Shown piece by piece: positions 24,264 through 37,653 of a stretch of 64,000 nucleotides of DNA (positions are counted from its first letter, which is position 1; each line of letters starts with the position of its first letter). The position numbers and the translations under genes are program-made. The stretch lies in contig MU130379.1 in the NCBI GenBank assembly GCA_015039465.1, forward strand, positions 1 through 64,000, given 5' to 3'. This DNA comes from Phlegmacium glaucopus (taxonomy: Eukaryota; Basidiomycota; Agaricomycetes; Agaricales; Cortinariaceae). Below the pieces are notes generated by a model, which made no database searches, had not been told where the DNA came from, and saw only the letters and a program-made list of their open reading frames with translations.

Positions 24264-25380
24264 CTAGTGTGTGTTAGATATTATTTGGGTCCTTGTTTCT
24301 GTTCTGTCTAGATCTAGTCCGATTACTGACAACCTACCGATACACAGAAAAGAGCGGCTAGAGAACTTGAACAGGTGGCACACTGATGTCTCGAAAATCC
24401 TCTATAGAGCCACCTGTGTCCTTGGATATCAGCTCGCATTTTTGTTTTGTACAAATGGTTGCCCAATGACCTTATGCATTCCCATCTTAATTTCACAAAA
24501 TCTCTTTAAAATTGAAGATTGGTTGGCATCAAATAAGTAGGTACGTCAGAAGGCCGCGTTGAAGATACGAATGTGCAGGAGGTGACCCAGCTCATGATCA
24601 TACTGTAACTTCGCCCGTGATTGATTCAAGTGGACGACGTCACGGGCTCCGAATGGTCTTTTAGTGTCCTGTAAGAGAGGTAACCTGAATAGTCAGAGAC
24701 AGGAAAAAACGGCTGAGGAAGAGGGTAGAAAAGATCGGGTCTGAAATAAGGAGCGCGTATAATAACAACGAAACAACTGGACGAATGCTGTGGTCGTGTT
24801 CCCAACCACCACAGGCAGGCTGCGACAAAAAGAAGAGACCTCTTGTCTGCCCCAGAGAAAGAGACCATCACCTTGATGAGCTGCATGTGAAGCAGACTTT
24901 ACTCTACGGCTGGGGCAGAACGGATCGTCACTTACGAGATGATCTTGGTGATTCATGTTGGTAAACAGACGTCAGTGGTCTCCGAGATCACCGACCAACT
25001 TTTCCGGCAGCCGCTCTCTCCGAGAGTACCTTAGGTTTGTTTATTTGTTCAGCCATCAATTATTAGATAAGCTCCCTCATGGTAAGAATAGCTCATGAGA
25101 CGAGCGGCTGCTTTTAGGAGCCTGGGGCCTCCTGGACCTCCTCTATCTGTTACTATCATCATCATAACAAACCCTGTTCTATCCGAGGCCGATGAACAGC
25201 ATTTCAGGCACTTTCAGGAACCAGGGTAAATCCTGTGTTATGTTATCGAATCAAAACTGCGGTGGCAAAGGAGGATGGACATATGATGTTATGATTTTGC
25301 GTTTATGGTTCCGCACGGCCTCCATGTACATATGTCAATCAAACCTTAACCCCACAGTGGGTGGTTTCAATAAGAGTTAC
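24264..25380. other. Region with possible 5' exons of the hypothetical gene, otherwise empty
   Basis: Open minus-strand stretches at 24626-24956 and a terminal-looking frame ending ...HIRIFNAAF-stop near 24546 could be exons, but phase and splice sites do not give one coherent model. The remainder, to 25380, shows nothing recognisable. Confidence 0.3.
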
Positions 25381-25458
25381 TACAGTCGACTCCCTCGTAA
25401 CCCATAGTAGGCGGAATTACGGTAATTCCGCCTATGGGTTATGAGGGAGTCGACTGTA
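25381..25458. mobile_element. 78 bp near-perfect hairpin, pogo/Tc1-mariner-type MITE
   Basis: The arms begin TACAGTCGACTCCCTC at 25381 and end with the exact complement at 25458. They pair over about 37 bases with only one G/A mismatch and a two-base bulge, and almost no loop. The ACAGTCGACTCCC end with a flanking TA is typical of pogo/Fot-type termini. It is too short to be autonomous. Confidence 0.75.
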
Positions 25459-26303
25459 TTATGTAGTCATTGACTCAACTGACTACTGCACTCGCACTGC
25501 CCATGGCCAAATCATATCAGAAAAACAGAATGATTTCTCTTCCAGTTTAGTGATATTGATGTTCCGTCAATAACCTCAAATACATATAAGAGTGTTTCTT
25601 CTAGAAGGCCTTTCGCCAGCTGTATTTAGAGGCAAAAAAACACCTGCCAATCTCGAGAAATTATCTCGCTGAATTTTTTGAAGCCCTCGATACAATATGC
25701 TTTCTACAAGGAAATGGCCATCTTTTGGAGGACCCAGCAACAACAGTAGCCGTGTATAAGTGATCGGCAGCATGAGCAGGCGGGGTGTGTGGGGTCTCTG
25801 TAGGCCGGTTAGGGCGGTCAATGAATGTCATGCGGAGGCATTGAGCGCTGGAAATCGAGAGCCACAGGGAGCTGAGGTGCTCAACATGTTGTCACCACCA
25901 AATTGGATTTTAAGCGGTCGTTCTTCGAGTCGGAAGTGAAGGTGTTACTAAAACACCTGTATACAGACTGTTGTTATATGAAGACACGTATAGGTAACGT
26001 TGATCTAGAAGAGTTAATATCAGGATTGTTGTGAGGGCGAACCTGCCAAGTACGCCCAGTTTTTAAAATTAAACAATTTCTTTAGTAAGGCGTGATTTGT
26101 AAGTAGTCACGGGCGTGTCGGGGGGCCAATAGATTCGCGAACAAGTGTTGCTTAGCCTCAACGCCAACAACGACGACACCACCCGGACTGCCCTCCTTTC
26201 CTCCTTTATTTTATTTACTACCCTTGCTGCCTTTGGTTAGGGGGAACGTCACTTACCCCGGCGTCGAAACGGACATTACCAACTTGTATACCACTATCCC
26301 TGC
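25459..26303. other. Spacer and promoter region upstream of the flippase gene
   Basis: An 81-codon minus-strand frame at 25576-25821 has no recognisable features and no splice context. The last 200 bases before 26304 are pyrimidine-rich, as is common upstream of fungal housekeeping genes. No clear TATA box. Confidence 0.4.
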
Positions 26304-29300
26304 ATGTCTTTCTTCAAACAACATCATCCCACAAATGAACCCGACACTGATGAAGAGAATGACGAAACTATCGACCCAGAGCTGCGTTTGCGGACTGTGC
26401 GCACGGCAGCGTCGGCCATAGCAGAGTCTATCAAGTCCGAACAGAGGGCGGAGAGGCGGAAATCTACAATGTACAAGCGCTCCAGATTCTTTCGAAGTAA
26501 ACCTGCCCACAAAAAATCAGCATCAGCTACAACTACTTCGGCTGTAGTACCTGCTGTCTCTAAGGTCGCGGGCGCTCGAAGAAACATCTATGTCAACCGT
26601 CCACTCTCAGCGATGGAAGTGGATCATCATGGTGAACCCAATGCGGTATATGTCAGGAATAAAGTACGGACAACCAGTAAGTCATTTATTTACTTTTTTT
26701 TTTTGCGACCTTGCGTTTGATTGACCTTTCCAATTTGTAGAGTATACCATTCTCACATTCATTCCGAAGAATTTGTATGAACAATTTCGACGGTAAGTTG
26801 CTAGTCAATATTTTTCGTTAGTTCTTAAGAAGATAAACTCTTTTAGGGTCGCAAATTTGTTCTTCTTATTGCTAGTTATTCTACAACGTGAGTATAGGAT
26901 ATACTCCTTGTGGCAGTCCATCATTGACGTCTTTCTAGTTTTTCCCGTCTTTGGCGCCGCAGGCGGCACCGTCGCCGTGTTTCCCCTGGGTTTCATTCTA
27001 CTGGTTACAGCAATCAAGGATGGTATAGAAGATTATCGAAGGAATACTCTAGACGATGAGGTCAATAACTCAGCTGCCACCAAGCTCGGAGGAGGGTGGC
27101 GGAACGTCAACCAACCTACGGATGCTCGAAATTGGTTTGAGAAACTATTAGGAATCAATCAACCAGGCAAAGTGACAAAGGGGGTTCGCAAACTACGAGA
27201 GAGGGAGGCTGGGGAAGCTGAACTTGGTGTGAGAGTTGTGTTGAGCAAAGGTGGTGACGATGTGGCCAGTGTGCTCACACACGACGTCAGTCAAAGTAGC
27301 TTGGACCTTCCCCATGCACGAGGAGCCGGCGGTCGAAGGTTGGATGACATTCAAAGCATCGATTCTCATAGTTACCCACCTCCGACGCTCGTCGAGCTTT
27401 CTCAAACCTCGCTCCCGGATGCCAAAGCCACACCTGAATGGTCACAATTTGGATCTATTTCCCAGTACCAGCAGTCTGTTCATTCTCAAGCCAGTTCTGG
27501 AGTCGTTGATTGGAGAAAGCGCACTGTTGGTTCCATCCGCTGGGAGAGGACACTTTGGAAGAAACTCGAGGTTGGAGATATCGTGCTGCTGAGGGATAAC
27601 GATCAAGTACCAGCCGACATCGTTGTCCTCTCAACCTCTGACTCAGAAGGCCTGTGTTATCTCGAGACGAAGAACCTGGACGGCGAGACAAACTTGAAAC
27701 CACGAAAATCAGTCAGAGCAACATCAAGCATCACTTCGGAAGATGACATCGAGAAATCTTCATTTTACCTCGACTCCGAACCTCCACATCAAAACCTATA
27801 CCAATATCATGGTGTCCTACGATACACAGATCCAAGAACCGACGAAGAAAAGCAAGAGCCTGTCACGATTAACGAGCTGCTTCTGCGTGGCTGTGCTGTT
27901 AGAAATACGGCTTGGATCATTGGTCTGGTAGTGTTTACCGGGGCTGACGCGAAGATTATGCTCAATGGAGGCGATACCCCTTCAAAGCGGAGTAAAATCG
28001 AGAAGGAGACAAACTTCAACGTTATAGTCAACTTTATCTTGCTTTCGCTCATGTGTTTGGTCGCTGCCATCTTCAGTGGTTTAGAGGATGCTAAGACAGG
28101 GACCAGTGCTGATTTCTTTGAGCTCAATACTGACCCGACGTCTTCGCCCGTCGTCAATGCCATCGTCACTTTCGTGTAAGTGTTTCACAAATTTTCTTGA
28201 TATTACACAAAAAGTTTTTCTCACCAAACAATCTTTTTTATTATCATCTTATAGGTCCTGCCTCATTGCCTTCCAAAATATAATTCCTATCTCTTTGTAT
28301 ATCTCCATCGAAATCGTGAAAACGATTCAGGCCTACTTCATCTCTCAAGACATCGAAATGTACTACCAGCCCTACGATACACCTTGCGTGCCCAAGACAT
28401 GGAATATCTCTGACGACCTCGGCCAGATCGAGTATGTATTCTCAGATAAAACTGGTACGCTTACGCAGAACATCATGGAGTTTCAACGATGTTCTGTCCA
28501 CGGAGTCGCATACGGCGAGGGTGTTACAGAAGCTCAACGTGGTGCAGCAACTCGAGAAGGCAAGGGAGACACCTTCGATCCTACTGAACTTAACGAGAAA
28601 TTGGCTACGCTCAAACATCAGATGATCAGCATCATGAAACGAACATTCAAGAACCGTTACATGCAACCCGACAAACTTACCCTCGTATCTCCCAAATTTG
28701 CCGAAGATCTAGCAGACAGGCCCTCGGAGCAAAGAAGTCATCTTATGGCATTTTTCCGCGCTTTGGCTTTGTGCCATAGTGTATTGGCTGATAAACCTGA
28801 GCCACAGGCGGAACCTTACTTGATCAACTATAAAGCCGAGTCACCTGATGAGGCTGCGTTGGTCGCTGCTGCTCGTGATGCGGGATTCCCCTTCCTCGGC
28901 AAATCAAAGGATACATTGGAGATCGAAGTCATGGGTCAATCAGAGAAATATACATTCCTGAAGATGCTAGAATTCAACAGTACCCGGAAACGAATGAGCG
29001 TCATCCTTCGGTGTCCTAACGGCCGGATCATTCTTTACTGTAAAGGCGCGGACAGTGTTATCTACGAACGACTTGCTAAGGATCACGATCCCGTGTTGAA
29101 GGATCGAACGACGAAGGATATGGAAACATTTGCCAATAATGGATTGAGGACGCTGTGTATCTCCTATCGATATCTTGAGGAAGACGAATATTTGAATTGG
29201 TCGAGGACATATGATGCTGCTACGAATGCGATCGAGAACCGGGAAGAGGCGATTGACAAGGCTAATGATTTGATCGAACATTCGTTGTTGATCCTTGGGG

Positions 29301-31959
29301 CTACTGCATTGGAGGACAAGTTACAGGAAGGAGTACCGGAGGCGATTGAAATGCTTCATAGAGCTGGAATCAAACTCTGGATTCTAACAGGTAAGGCCCA
29401 TAACACCAAACACAAATAAGAAAACCGACGGCTCAAATATTCTTTTTCAGGGGACAAACTCCAAACTGCTATCGAGATCGGTTATAGTTGCAACTTGCTC
29501 AAAAACACTATGGATTTGATGATACTGTCGGCCAGTACTCCTGAACAGACAAGAGCGCAGATTGAAGCAGGTTTAAACAAGATTGCATCGATACTTGGTC
29601 CTCCGAGCTGGGATATCCGTAAACGTGGGTTCGTTCCTGGTGCACAAGCTTCTTTCGCCGTCGTTATTGATGGAGATACACTGCGACATGCCCTTACGCC
29701 TGAGCTGAAGCCACTGTTCCTTAACCTTGGTACGCAATGTGAGACGGTGGTTTGCTGTCGTGTGTCACCAGCTCAGAAGGCTTTGACTGTCAATTTGGTA
29801 GGTTCTTTTGCACTTTTAGATTTGTATTGTGTGTTTAACGAATGTCTTTTAGGTTAAGGAGGGCAGAAATGCTATGACTCTTTCTATAGGAGACGGGGCT
29901 AATGATGTGGCTATGATTCAAGAAGCCAATATTGGTTGTGGTCTGTACGGTCTTGAAGGATCACAAGCTGCCATGTCTGCCGATTACGCCTTTGGACAAT
30001 TCCGATTCCTTACAAAACTCCTTCTCGTTCATGGGCGGTGGTCATACCAACGTGTAGCTGACATGCATAGTAACTTTTTCTACAAGGTGAATTGTGAGGT
30101 TTTTTTATATTCGGCTTTGGTATTCAGAATGCTTTGTAGAACGTGATATGGACATTCGCCATGTTCTGGTTCCTTCCTTTCAATAGGTATGTTGTTGATG
30201 TGCACACCCCCTGACTGATTCGATTGATTGACATTCTTAAACCAGTTTCGAGGCCACCTATCTGTACCAATACACCTTCATTCTGCTCTATAATCTTGTA
30301 TTTACTTCTCTTCCTGTCATTGTGCTTGGAGGTTCGTTTTTCTTTCGCCAATACTCGTCATCAGTTCGATCTGACCCAGTTATCTAGCATTCGACCAAGA
30401 TGTCAATGCTAAAGCTGCGCTTGCTTTTCCTCAACTCTACGTGAGCGGTATTCGCGGACTGGAGTACACCAGGACTAAGTTTTGGATGTATATGACTGAT
30501 GGCTTGTACCAATCTGCTGTGGTTTTTTTCGTGCCATTCCTTGTGTGGAGTATGGGTTTATCAATATCATGGACTGGGAGAGGCATTGATTCGCTTTCGG
30601 ATTTTGGAACCACTGTCGCCGTATCCGCTATTGTGGCTGCTAATACTTATGTTGGTTTGAATACCAATTAGTGAGTTGTGGTTGTTATCTGAACTTTAAA
30701 CCTTTTTGATCTTTATTTATTTATAGCTGGACTATCATGACTTGGATTGTGGTTGTAGGGTCGACGCTTGTTATGCTCTTGTGGATTGTAGTATATTCGT
30801 TCTTCCCGACCCCTGATTTCAACGAGGAAGTCACTATTCTCTTCGGTACCATGACCTTTTGGACAACTGTGTTTTTGTCGGCTACCATCTGCCTTGGTAC
30901 GATTTTTCCTTTCACAATTTTTTTTGAAACTCAAAGTGGATATGTATAGCGCCTCGATTCATTGTCAAATATTGGTCTGCGGTGTATCTTCCGCTGGACA
31001 AGGTCATCGTTCGCGAGATGTGGGTCAAAGGTGACCTCAAGGATCAGCTTGGTCTGTCACATCGCAAGGCCCGGAAAAACAAGACCACGTTTGATGGTAA
31101 CCTTGAAGCTTCGCCAATGTTTCCTCATTTACATGCACGATCAATGTCAGATTTCTCGAATACACATCACAACTATGAGCCTGCGATGGACAATAGCCCG
31201 CCTTATGTTGCCGCAACAGTGCAAACAGCTTATCTCGATACCCCGCCTATGAACGATATCATGGAACTACCGCCTCGTGAACCTGGAGTGCAGTATCCGC
31301 AACCACCGTTGATGAAACCTTCTGACTCACATCTTTCCCCTCCATCGACTGACTTGCGAGTTACGCCCTCTCCTCAACCATCATATTATTCTGCGTCTGA
31401 CTTACCCCCTGAATCACCACTTCCCTCACCAAAGTATCAACTACCATCTGGGGAAATGACGAGTACACCTCCAAGTCGAAGATCAAGTGTTGCTACATCG
31501 AGAGCAGCGTCAACAAGGGGGCCAGCTCGAACGCCTATGCCCACGATACCACTACCCTCTCATTCATTATCACCACCCAATGATTTGATGCCATCAACAC
31601 AAACTTATGGTAGAAGGACATCTGTAGGTTATCCTGGAGCGTATGAAATGCAGACGTATGAGGAACAACAAGCTTATGGACTTGGTTCTGCGAGGACCGT
31701 CAGCGAAGCGTCATCATTTGCTACTGCGGAAGATTACTGGTCTGTGGATGAGGCTGGTAGCAACGCTAATTATGCATACGAGCAACATGGACAGATGCTG
31801 TCTACGTCATCGCAACAGGGAGACGTGTTTGTTACGCAGCCGCCGGTAATGCGGCATGCGATATCGCAAGGTGATGATGATGATGATCGATCTACTGTTG
31901 TTGGTGAGAGTCGTAGAGGGAGTTCTGCGTCTACATGGGAAGGGGCTAAAGCGGTGTAA
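26304..31959 (+). CDS. DNF1: P4-ATPase phospholipid flippase, Dnf1/Dnf2 type
   Basis: Twelve exons with consistent phases: 26304-26676, 26741-26792, 26847-26887, 26939-28175, 28255-29390, 29451-29797, 29853-30086, 30140-30186, 30246-30331, 30388-30670, 30727-30896, 30950-31959. They encode 1671 residues, close to yeast Dnf1/Dnf2. Visible P-type features are the dephosphorylation loop DGETNLKP (about 403), the PISL motif in the fourth membrane helix (about 578), phosphorylation site DKTGTLTQN (Asp about 632), [11 protein letters not shown] in the nucleotide domain, and the hinge [11 protein letters not shown] (about 1075). Membrane helices follow in exons 8-11. [18 protein letters not shown] and the long Ser/Pro-rich C-terminal tail (about 1340-1671, with [20 protein letters not shown]) favour the Dnf1/Dnf2 branch over Drs2 or Neo1. 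It would move phospholipids to the cytosolic leaflet of plasma and endosomal membranes with a Cdc50-type partner. No defect seen. Confidence 0.95.
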
Positions 31960-32475
31960 GTTATTAGAGATTCATGCGTATTTTAGGATTTGGGTGGCTA
32001 CTTTTCTTTTCTTTTTTCGACAGTGCTACTTACTTGTACATCAAAGAGACATTCCTGTTCAGTACTTATTCTTTTCTAGTATGTTTATATTCCCTTGATA
32101 TACATGTGAGGTTTCTTTTCTATAATGCCGTTATTGAACCGACATCCGAAATGCGGGGCCGTGACTCGTGTTATTATATCCTTATCGGTCAAAATGGGCT
32201 TGAAAATTCGAGTAGAGTACTAAATGAAAGTTTCAGCGGTTTCCAAGGCCATTTCGTAAACTGGGTGTCAGAGTCGTTGGAACACGGGACTATACAAAAA
32301 AGAGGTATGGGTTGAACCGGATCATTATTATGGCTTCAAGAAAGACTTGGCTTCAATATCCATACCAGTCGGGAATGGTCGGTTTGGATACATAGTATAG
32401 GTAAGAGGCACACTTTGTTGTTGTGGTCTTGTGAGGTTTATTTGTGTCGAGGGACCTCGGTGTTTTAAGTACCTT
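31960..32475. other. Spacer between flippase and transcription factor genes
   Basis: 3' flank of the flippase and promoter of the next gene. A 113-codon frame at 31974-32315 has no coding character and is not counted as a gene. Confidence 0.4.
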
Positions 32476-32484
32476 TATATATAA
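32476..32484 (+). promoter_or_regulatory. TATA box of the Zn2Cys6 gene
   Basis: TATATATAA, 45 bases upstream of the ATG at 32529, followed by a C-rich leader. Confidence 0.5.
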
Positions 32485-32528
32485 CACCCCACACACCCCT
32501 TACATTCTTACTATCTACCCCACCCGTC

Positions 32529-35500
32529 ATGCCCCCCTCAACAATGCCTTCAACTGAAGCTCAGGATCATCAACCTCAGCCTTCATCGCCCTCTATCTTG
32601 AAAGAACGCCGCTTCAAGCTTAGCAGGTGAAGATCCCATCCATATACTATAGCCTTTTATTAAAAAACCTTGATATCAAAGAGCGTGTGATCGTTGTCGG
32701 TAAGCCTTCAAAGCTTTATCTCAAAACCGCCATTGTTCTTATAAAACATTTATGTTGTAGGAGGAGAAGAATCAAGTGCGACGAAGGTCATCCTTGTCAA
32801 GCATGTCTTACTGCAAACTCTGCATGCACTTTCGAAGAACCTGGGAAAAGGACGCATCCTCATAAATCAAAGTGAGAAATTAAAAGGATACCGATAAAAT
32901 GATAATGAAATCCAATTCATTCATTCCATTTTTCTCAGACGAACTGCAACGCTTGAAGACCGTATGCATCACCTTGAAACACTCATTCAAGCTATACCGC
33001 CTGCTGTATTCGCAGCTGGTGGATCTTTACCATCTATCCCTCCGGGTCATCCGGCCTCTGATAGCTCTACAAATCTCCTCGCTTCTTCCATGTTTCCCGA
33101 TGGTATACCTTCTGGAGTCCCACCGCCCTCGTTACATGTATTCCCGCTCATGAATCCTTCTGTTCATTTCGCTTACGATAAGGTCGACGAACGACATTCA
33201 AGTCCACGTACCGATCCACTCTTCGGAGCTTCACAACAACAACAACACTCAACCGCAAGTCCTGCTGACCAGAGCGCAGAAGATCAAAACTCAAGAGCTT
33301 CTTTGACCGCTTCTTATCTTTACTTCGACGACGAAGGTTATACCAGGTGGCAAGGAGAAGCTTCTGGGCTACCGGTTCTTGATTTGTTGGTTGAACGACA
33401 TACCCCTGCTTCAAATTCCGAACAGAGGAATCATCATTCAGATTCGGCTTCAGCCAAGATGGAGAACGCAGCTAGTCCAGAATGGTTTCCTAATCGTCAA
33501 CCGCGACGGAGTGATGTAGATCCCCAGACTTATTGGAAACTCATCACCTCTTATATCGCCCCAAAACTTATGGACAGGTGTGACGCTTCGACTTTTTTTT
33601 TTTACTTGAATTAACCGTTATCTTTTAGTCTTGTCCAATGCTATCTATCAACATCTTATTATATTCTACCATTTCTCCATGTACCAACGTTTCTCGCGGT
33701 ATGTCTTCACTGCTGCCCGATTCCAACTGTTTATTCTAATACCATTCCAGGATTATGGCAACCCTCAAATGTGGGGCGAACCTGGTTTTGCCGCTTTTAT
33801 TGTATCCGTTTGCTGTCTTGCTTCTCGCCACCTAGATGACCCACGCGTACGTGCGGACCCTACCAATGGCATTTCCGCTGGTACCCAATGGTTTGAGCTT
33901 CTCGGTCGTATTCGCACTCTGCCTATAGCTGATCGACCTACGTTGTACAACATCCAAGCGAGTCTTATCGCTGCCGTATACGCCGTAGGACTCGGTAAAC
34001 TCACAAAGACAGCTGCTCTGTTAGCTGAAGCTGTCACCATGTCTATCGACGCTGGCCTCCACCGTTCAGCTGACAATTATGATCTCTTTGATCCCATAGA
34101 AGATGAAGTCCGAAAACGCACGTTCTGGTGTGTGTATATTTGGGATAAACAATTTGGTGCCCATTTCGGACGACCATCGCTTCTGAGGTTGAGGGATTGT
34201 GATGTTGCGGAACCTACCCCCGTAGACGATGAGTTTATCACTCGAGAAGGTGTTGGTCTGCCTCCACTTGGTACGGAGTGTCGGCTGAGTGCTTTTATCG
34301 TCTCTCTGCGGGTTATGGTCGTCCTTGAAGCGGTTCTCGATGTACCTCCTGCTCGTCAATCGGACGATTCCCATTCTTTCCTCCGTCGTGCTACACATGT
34401 CCTGTGCGGAGGCCGAAGGTTCAAGGAAATGAGAGAAGAGGAGGCGTTGCTGGACGATATCCATGTTAAAATCCCTACTTACTGGGCATATTCACCAGAG
34501 ACTATCAACAGCGAGGACACTATTCGCATGACGCAAGCAGCACGATTGCATTGCGCAGAACATTTTGTTCGTCTCTTGATATACCGTCATCGTTTCTCCG
34601 AGCTGGTCGCTGAGCGAACGAATAATGGGTCTGGAGTGGAAGAACAACAGCAGCAAACGGATTTGGAGAAAGAATCGCTTATATCTGCCCATAATTCTGC
34701 TTTGCAGATTGTCAGTACTCATGTTTATATTGCAAAGAAGGGGCTTATGACATATTGTGCGTCTTTTTCCTTATTCGTCCGAAAGTCCTTTTTGTCAATT
34801 TCTTTTTATATAGATGGGGTTCACGTAATTCATCAGTTGACGCAGGCTGGGAGAACTTTGGTTGCGATCCTTCTATGTTGCAAGACAGATGACTTGCAGC
34901 ATTTGATACCACCTGGGTTAGATGCTCTTCGATCATGCATCGGACTCCTTCGACGTTTCAGCAACCGTTATGTCTGTGGACTCCGATCAGGAGACCTGAT
35001 GGAAGAATTTTGTCGACGTATGTTTTTAATTTACGATTCAATTTATGTTTTCTATATTAACCTTGTGTGTTTTATTTTAGTTACACAAATACCTGTTGTG
35101 GAACCGTCTCGAGATGAACCTGCGAGCGTTTCTCGACCGCCATGGATACGACCTGTCCGCAAAAAAGCAGCATCGCGAGCGCGGTCGAGCCGAAGTGGCG
35201 ACTCACCTTCTCGGAGCAGTCCGGAAGCATTCTCCCCTTCAGATTTTTTCGCTGAACCTCCCAACCCTGTATTCCCTACTGCTCCGACATCGACCGCTGG
35301 ACCTTCCTCACAGCCTTCAAACGGTATGGCCTCACCTGCGCAATACGGCAACGGAAGTTCCCAAACGCAGACTAACAACTCGACATATATGGATACGTCA
35401 GGGGACACTCAAATGTACATGTTTCCGGAAGAGATGATGACACTTTTTAATGATGGTGCTGTTGATCTTTTCTCTTCTGTTGAGTATATGCAACAGCATC

Positions 35501-35607
35501 ATCAAAATGATCGTCAAGGGATTGGGAGCGGTGGTGGTAGTGGTGGTGTTGGTTTCCCTGGCCATCCGTTTCTCAAGATGAATCCGGGTATGGTCAACTC
35601 ACCATGA
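32529..35607 (+). CDS. Zn(2)Cys(6) fungal transcription factor
   Basis: Eight exons: 32529-32626, 32682-32699, 32761-32871, 32939-33577, 33629-33698, 33751-34756, 34814-35017, 35081-35607 (890 residues). Two short exons build the zinc cluster: ACDRCRRRRIKCDEG then PCQACLTANSACTF (about residues 34-63, six cysteines), followed by the usual TLEDRMHHLETLIQ dimerisation helix. Exon 6 encodes the fungal-specific middle domain (GNPQMWGEPGFAAF, RKRTFWCVYIWDKQFG, GRPSLLRLRDCDV, about 315-560). The C-terminal end is Ser/Pro/Gln/Gly-rich, as in an activation region. It is a nuclear DNA-binding regulator with unknown targets. Exon 2 is only 18 bases. The last 84 bases are duplicated at 47044-47127. Confidence 0.92.
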
Positions 35608-35761
35608 CATTGCTATTACGTAATTGTATACACGGTCCGTGAGAATAATTGATCTGAGATCTATTTTTGTGATTTGAATCCCGACGAACAATAATCTCAA
35701 AGAAAACAATAATGTAGGAATCTACTTAACCAAGCAGCAGCAAGGCCTTTCTCCCTCACAA

Positions 35762-37653
35762 ATGTTTCCCATAAACAAATTACCCATCGAATTGCTCTCT
35801 TGTATCTTTTCTTTGAGCACAATAGATGGAGACACTATTACCACTCAAAGTGTTCAGTTTCCACTGGTGCTTTCAAGTGTCAATCGACTCTGGCGACAAG
35901 TAGCTCTCGGTACACCCATTCTCTGGTCCAATCTCTGCATCACCGTCGAGTTGGTTGAGCAGCAGCGTAGGCAATTGAACACCTCCCACATCACATCTTA
36001 TCTCGCACTATCCCGGAAATATCCACTCAGCATATTGATTGACGCGCGAGATGAAAATTGGAATTTTGAGCCCGAGTACGTCCTCCTCACTTTTTCAATT
36101 TTGGTAAAAAAACATCTCAGCTTAAATAATTTTTTCTTTTCAAAACAAATTTTAGACTCATTTCTGACCATGGAGTGGAAGAATTATACACCCCCGCTTT
36201 CAATTCTGAACATATGAATACCGTCCTTGCGCTTCTCCTTCCTCATCTCTCGCGTTGGAAAACTCTCAGCATTCTCACAGACTGTTGGGCACCTATGTAT
36301 ACCGCGCTCAATGCCATAAACCCCTTCATCACCCGCTTCGGTGCCCCTCTTCTCGAATCTTTATCCCTCATGCGCTGTAATGATCTCATTAGCTTCTCTC
36401 CTCAATTCCAACCACAACAACTAAGGGATCCAGCGTTCCTCAAAACCAACGATACTCGTCCGGACTCGGAACACCATCCCAACATACTTCCTTCTCTCAA
36501 ATATCTTTCACTTCAAGGCGTCCACGTCGATTGGGACACACTCAGTGATTCCCTCTCAACATCCGAAACTGGTTTAACCTCGCTGGAGTTGGCATGGCAT
36601 TCTAATGATGTCCGACCATCGTCCGACCAATTCCATAAACTTTTATCTTCCAACTCGGGCCTACGCAACCTTATCTTGTCAGGATCTGGTCCCAGTATCC
36701 CTGAAGGCGATAATACCGTTGTTCACCACCACCACCACCACGATTACGTTCCTGTTCATCTCCCTCATTTACGAAATATCACTGTTGGATATCGGTCGGC
36801 GGTGGAAGGACGGATGGCTCTTGAGCTACTCGATGCTCCTAATGCTAAAGAACTCACTTTGGAAGATGCCACGTATGCTGGCGATCCAGAAGTAGTCGAT
36901 GCGGGCACTCTATTATCATATATTGGCACGCGACAACTCGGTGAAGCTCATCAGAACCACCACCGTATCACCGCGTACGAACTTTCTGAATATCAGCAGT
37001 CAGGCTCGGTAGTTGACAAGGCCCCGTGCACGTCATGCACTCATGTGAAAAATAATGCTGCTGCTGCCGCCGAATCACGGGCTGCTTTCCCCCTACTGGA
37101 GAATGTGACTTTGAGAGGCGTCAAAAGTTGCTCGCAACCTCTTCGCGTATTCTTCGGTGCATTACCCAATCTTCGACATCTAGAATTAACAAGGATGTCA
37201 ATGCAAGCTATCCATGTCCTCCTTCCCTCCGGCCAAACCACCACCACCACCAATTGCCCCTGTCCACAACTCGGCTCTTTATGTATCAGGGGTTTCGAAC
37301 AACTCGACATGCAAGATATCGATTTCATCGTAGGCGGGTTAGCCATCCAGCGTCAAAATAAAGGTGCTTGTGAGATACGAGAGGTGGATATTCATGTGGA
37401 ATCATCATCATATGATGATGATGTCAAGATGACTTGTGTTGTTCCTCATTTCGGGTCTCCGAATATGAAAGTGAATATCATTAGTGGTTGTTCTGAGGAT
37501 GGGGGTGGGGATGGGGATTGGGATGAGGATGAGCAGCAGGGTGTAGATGATGATGATGTTGTTGTTGTTGATCCTTTTGCGCCTGGAGGAGCTTTTAATG
37601 ATCCCCTTTTTGATGCTTGTTATTCGTCGCATTTTCAGATGATACGTTCATGA
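35762..37653 (+). CDS. F-box / LRR-like protein, cassette unit A
   Basis: Two exons, 35762-36075 and 36156-37653 (603 residues; donor GTACGT, acceptor TTTTAG). The N-terminus INKLPIELLSCIFSL with SSVNRLWRQVALGTPILWSN is a typical basidiomycete F-box. The rest is a set of irregular leucine-rich segments (SLKYLSLQGVHVDW, LTSLELAWHSND, LENVTLRGVKSC, LRHLELTRMSM), then an acidic Asp-rich tail with DDDDVVVVDPFAPGG. A His6 run sits near HHHHHHDYVPVHLPH. By family it would recruit a substrate to an SCF ubiquitin ligase. It is the only intact F-box gene among the three cassette units and lies about 570 bases before the NACHT gene on the same strand. Confidence 0.85.

Noticed and set aside
25576..25821. 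81-codon minus-strand frame upstream of the flippase gene
   Set aside because: No domain, no neighbouring exon signals and no repeat of it elsewhere in the window.
31974..32315. 113-codon open frame after the flippase gene
   Set aside because: Dominated by Phe/Leu/Tyr from AT-rich sequence, no splice context and no recognisable domain.
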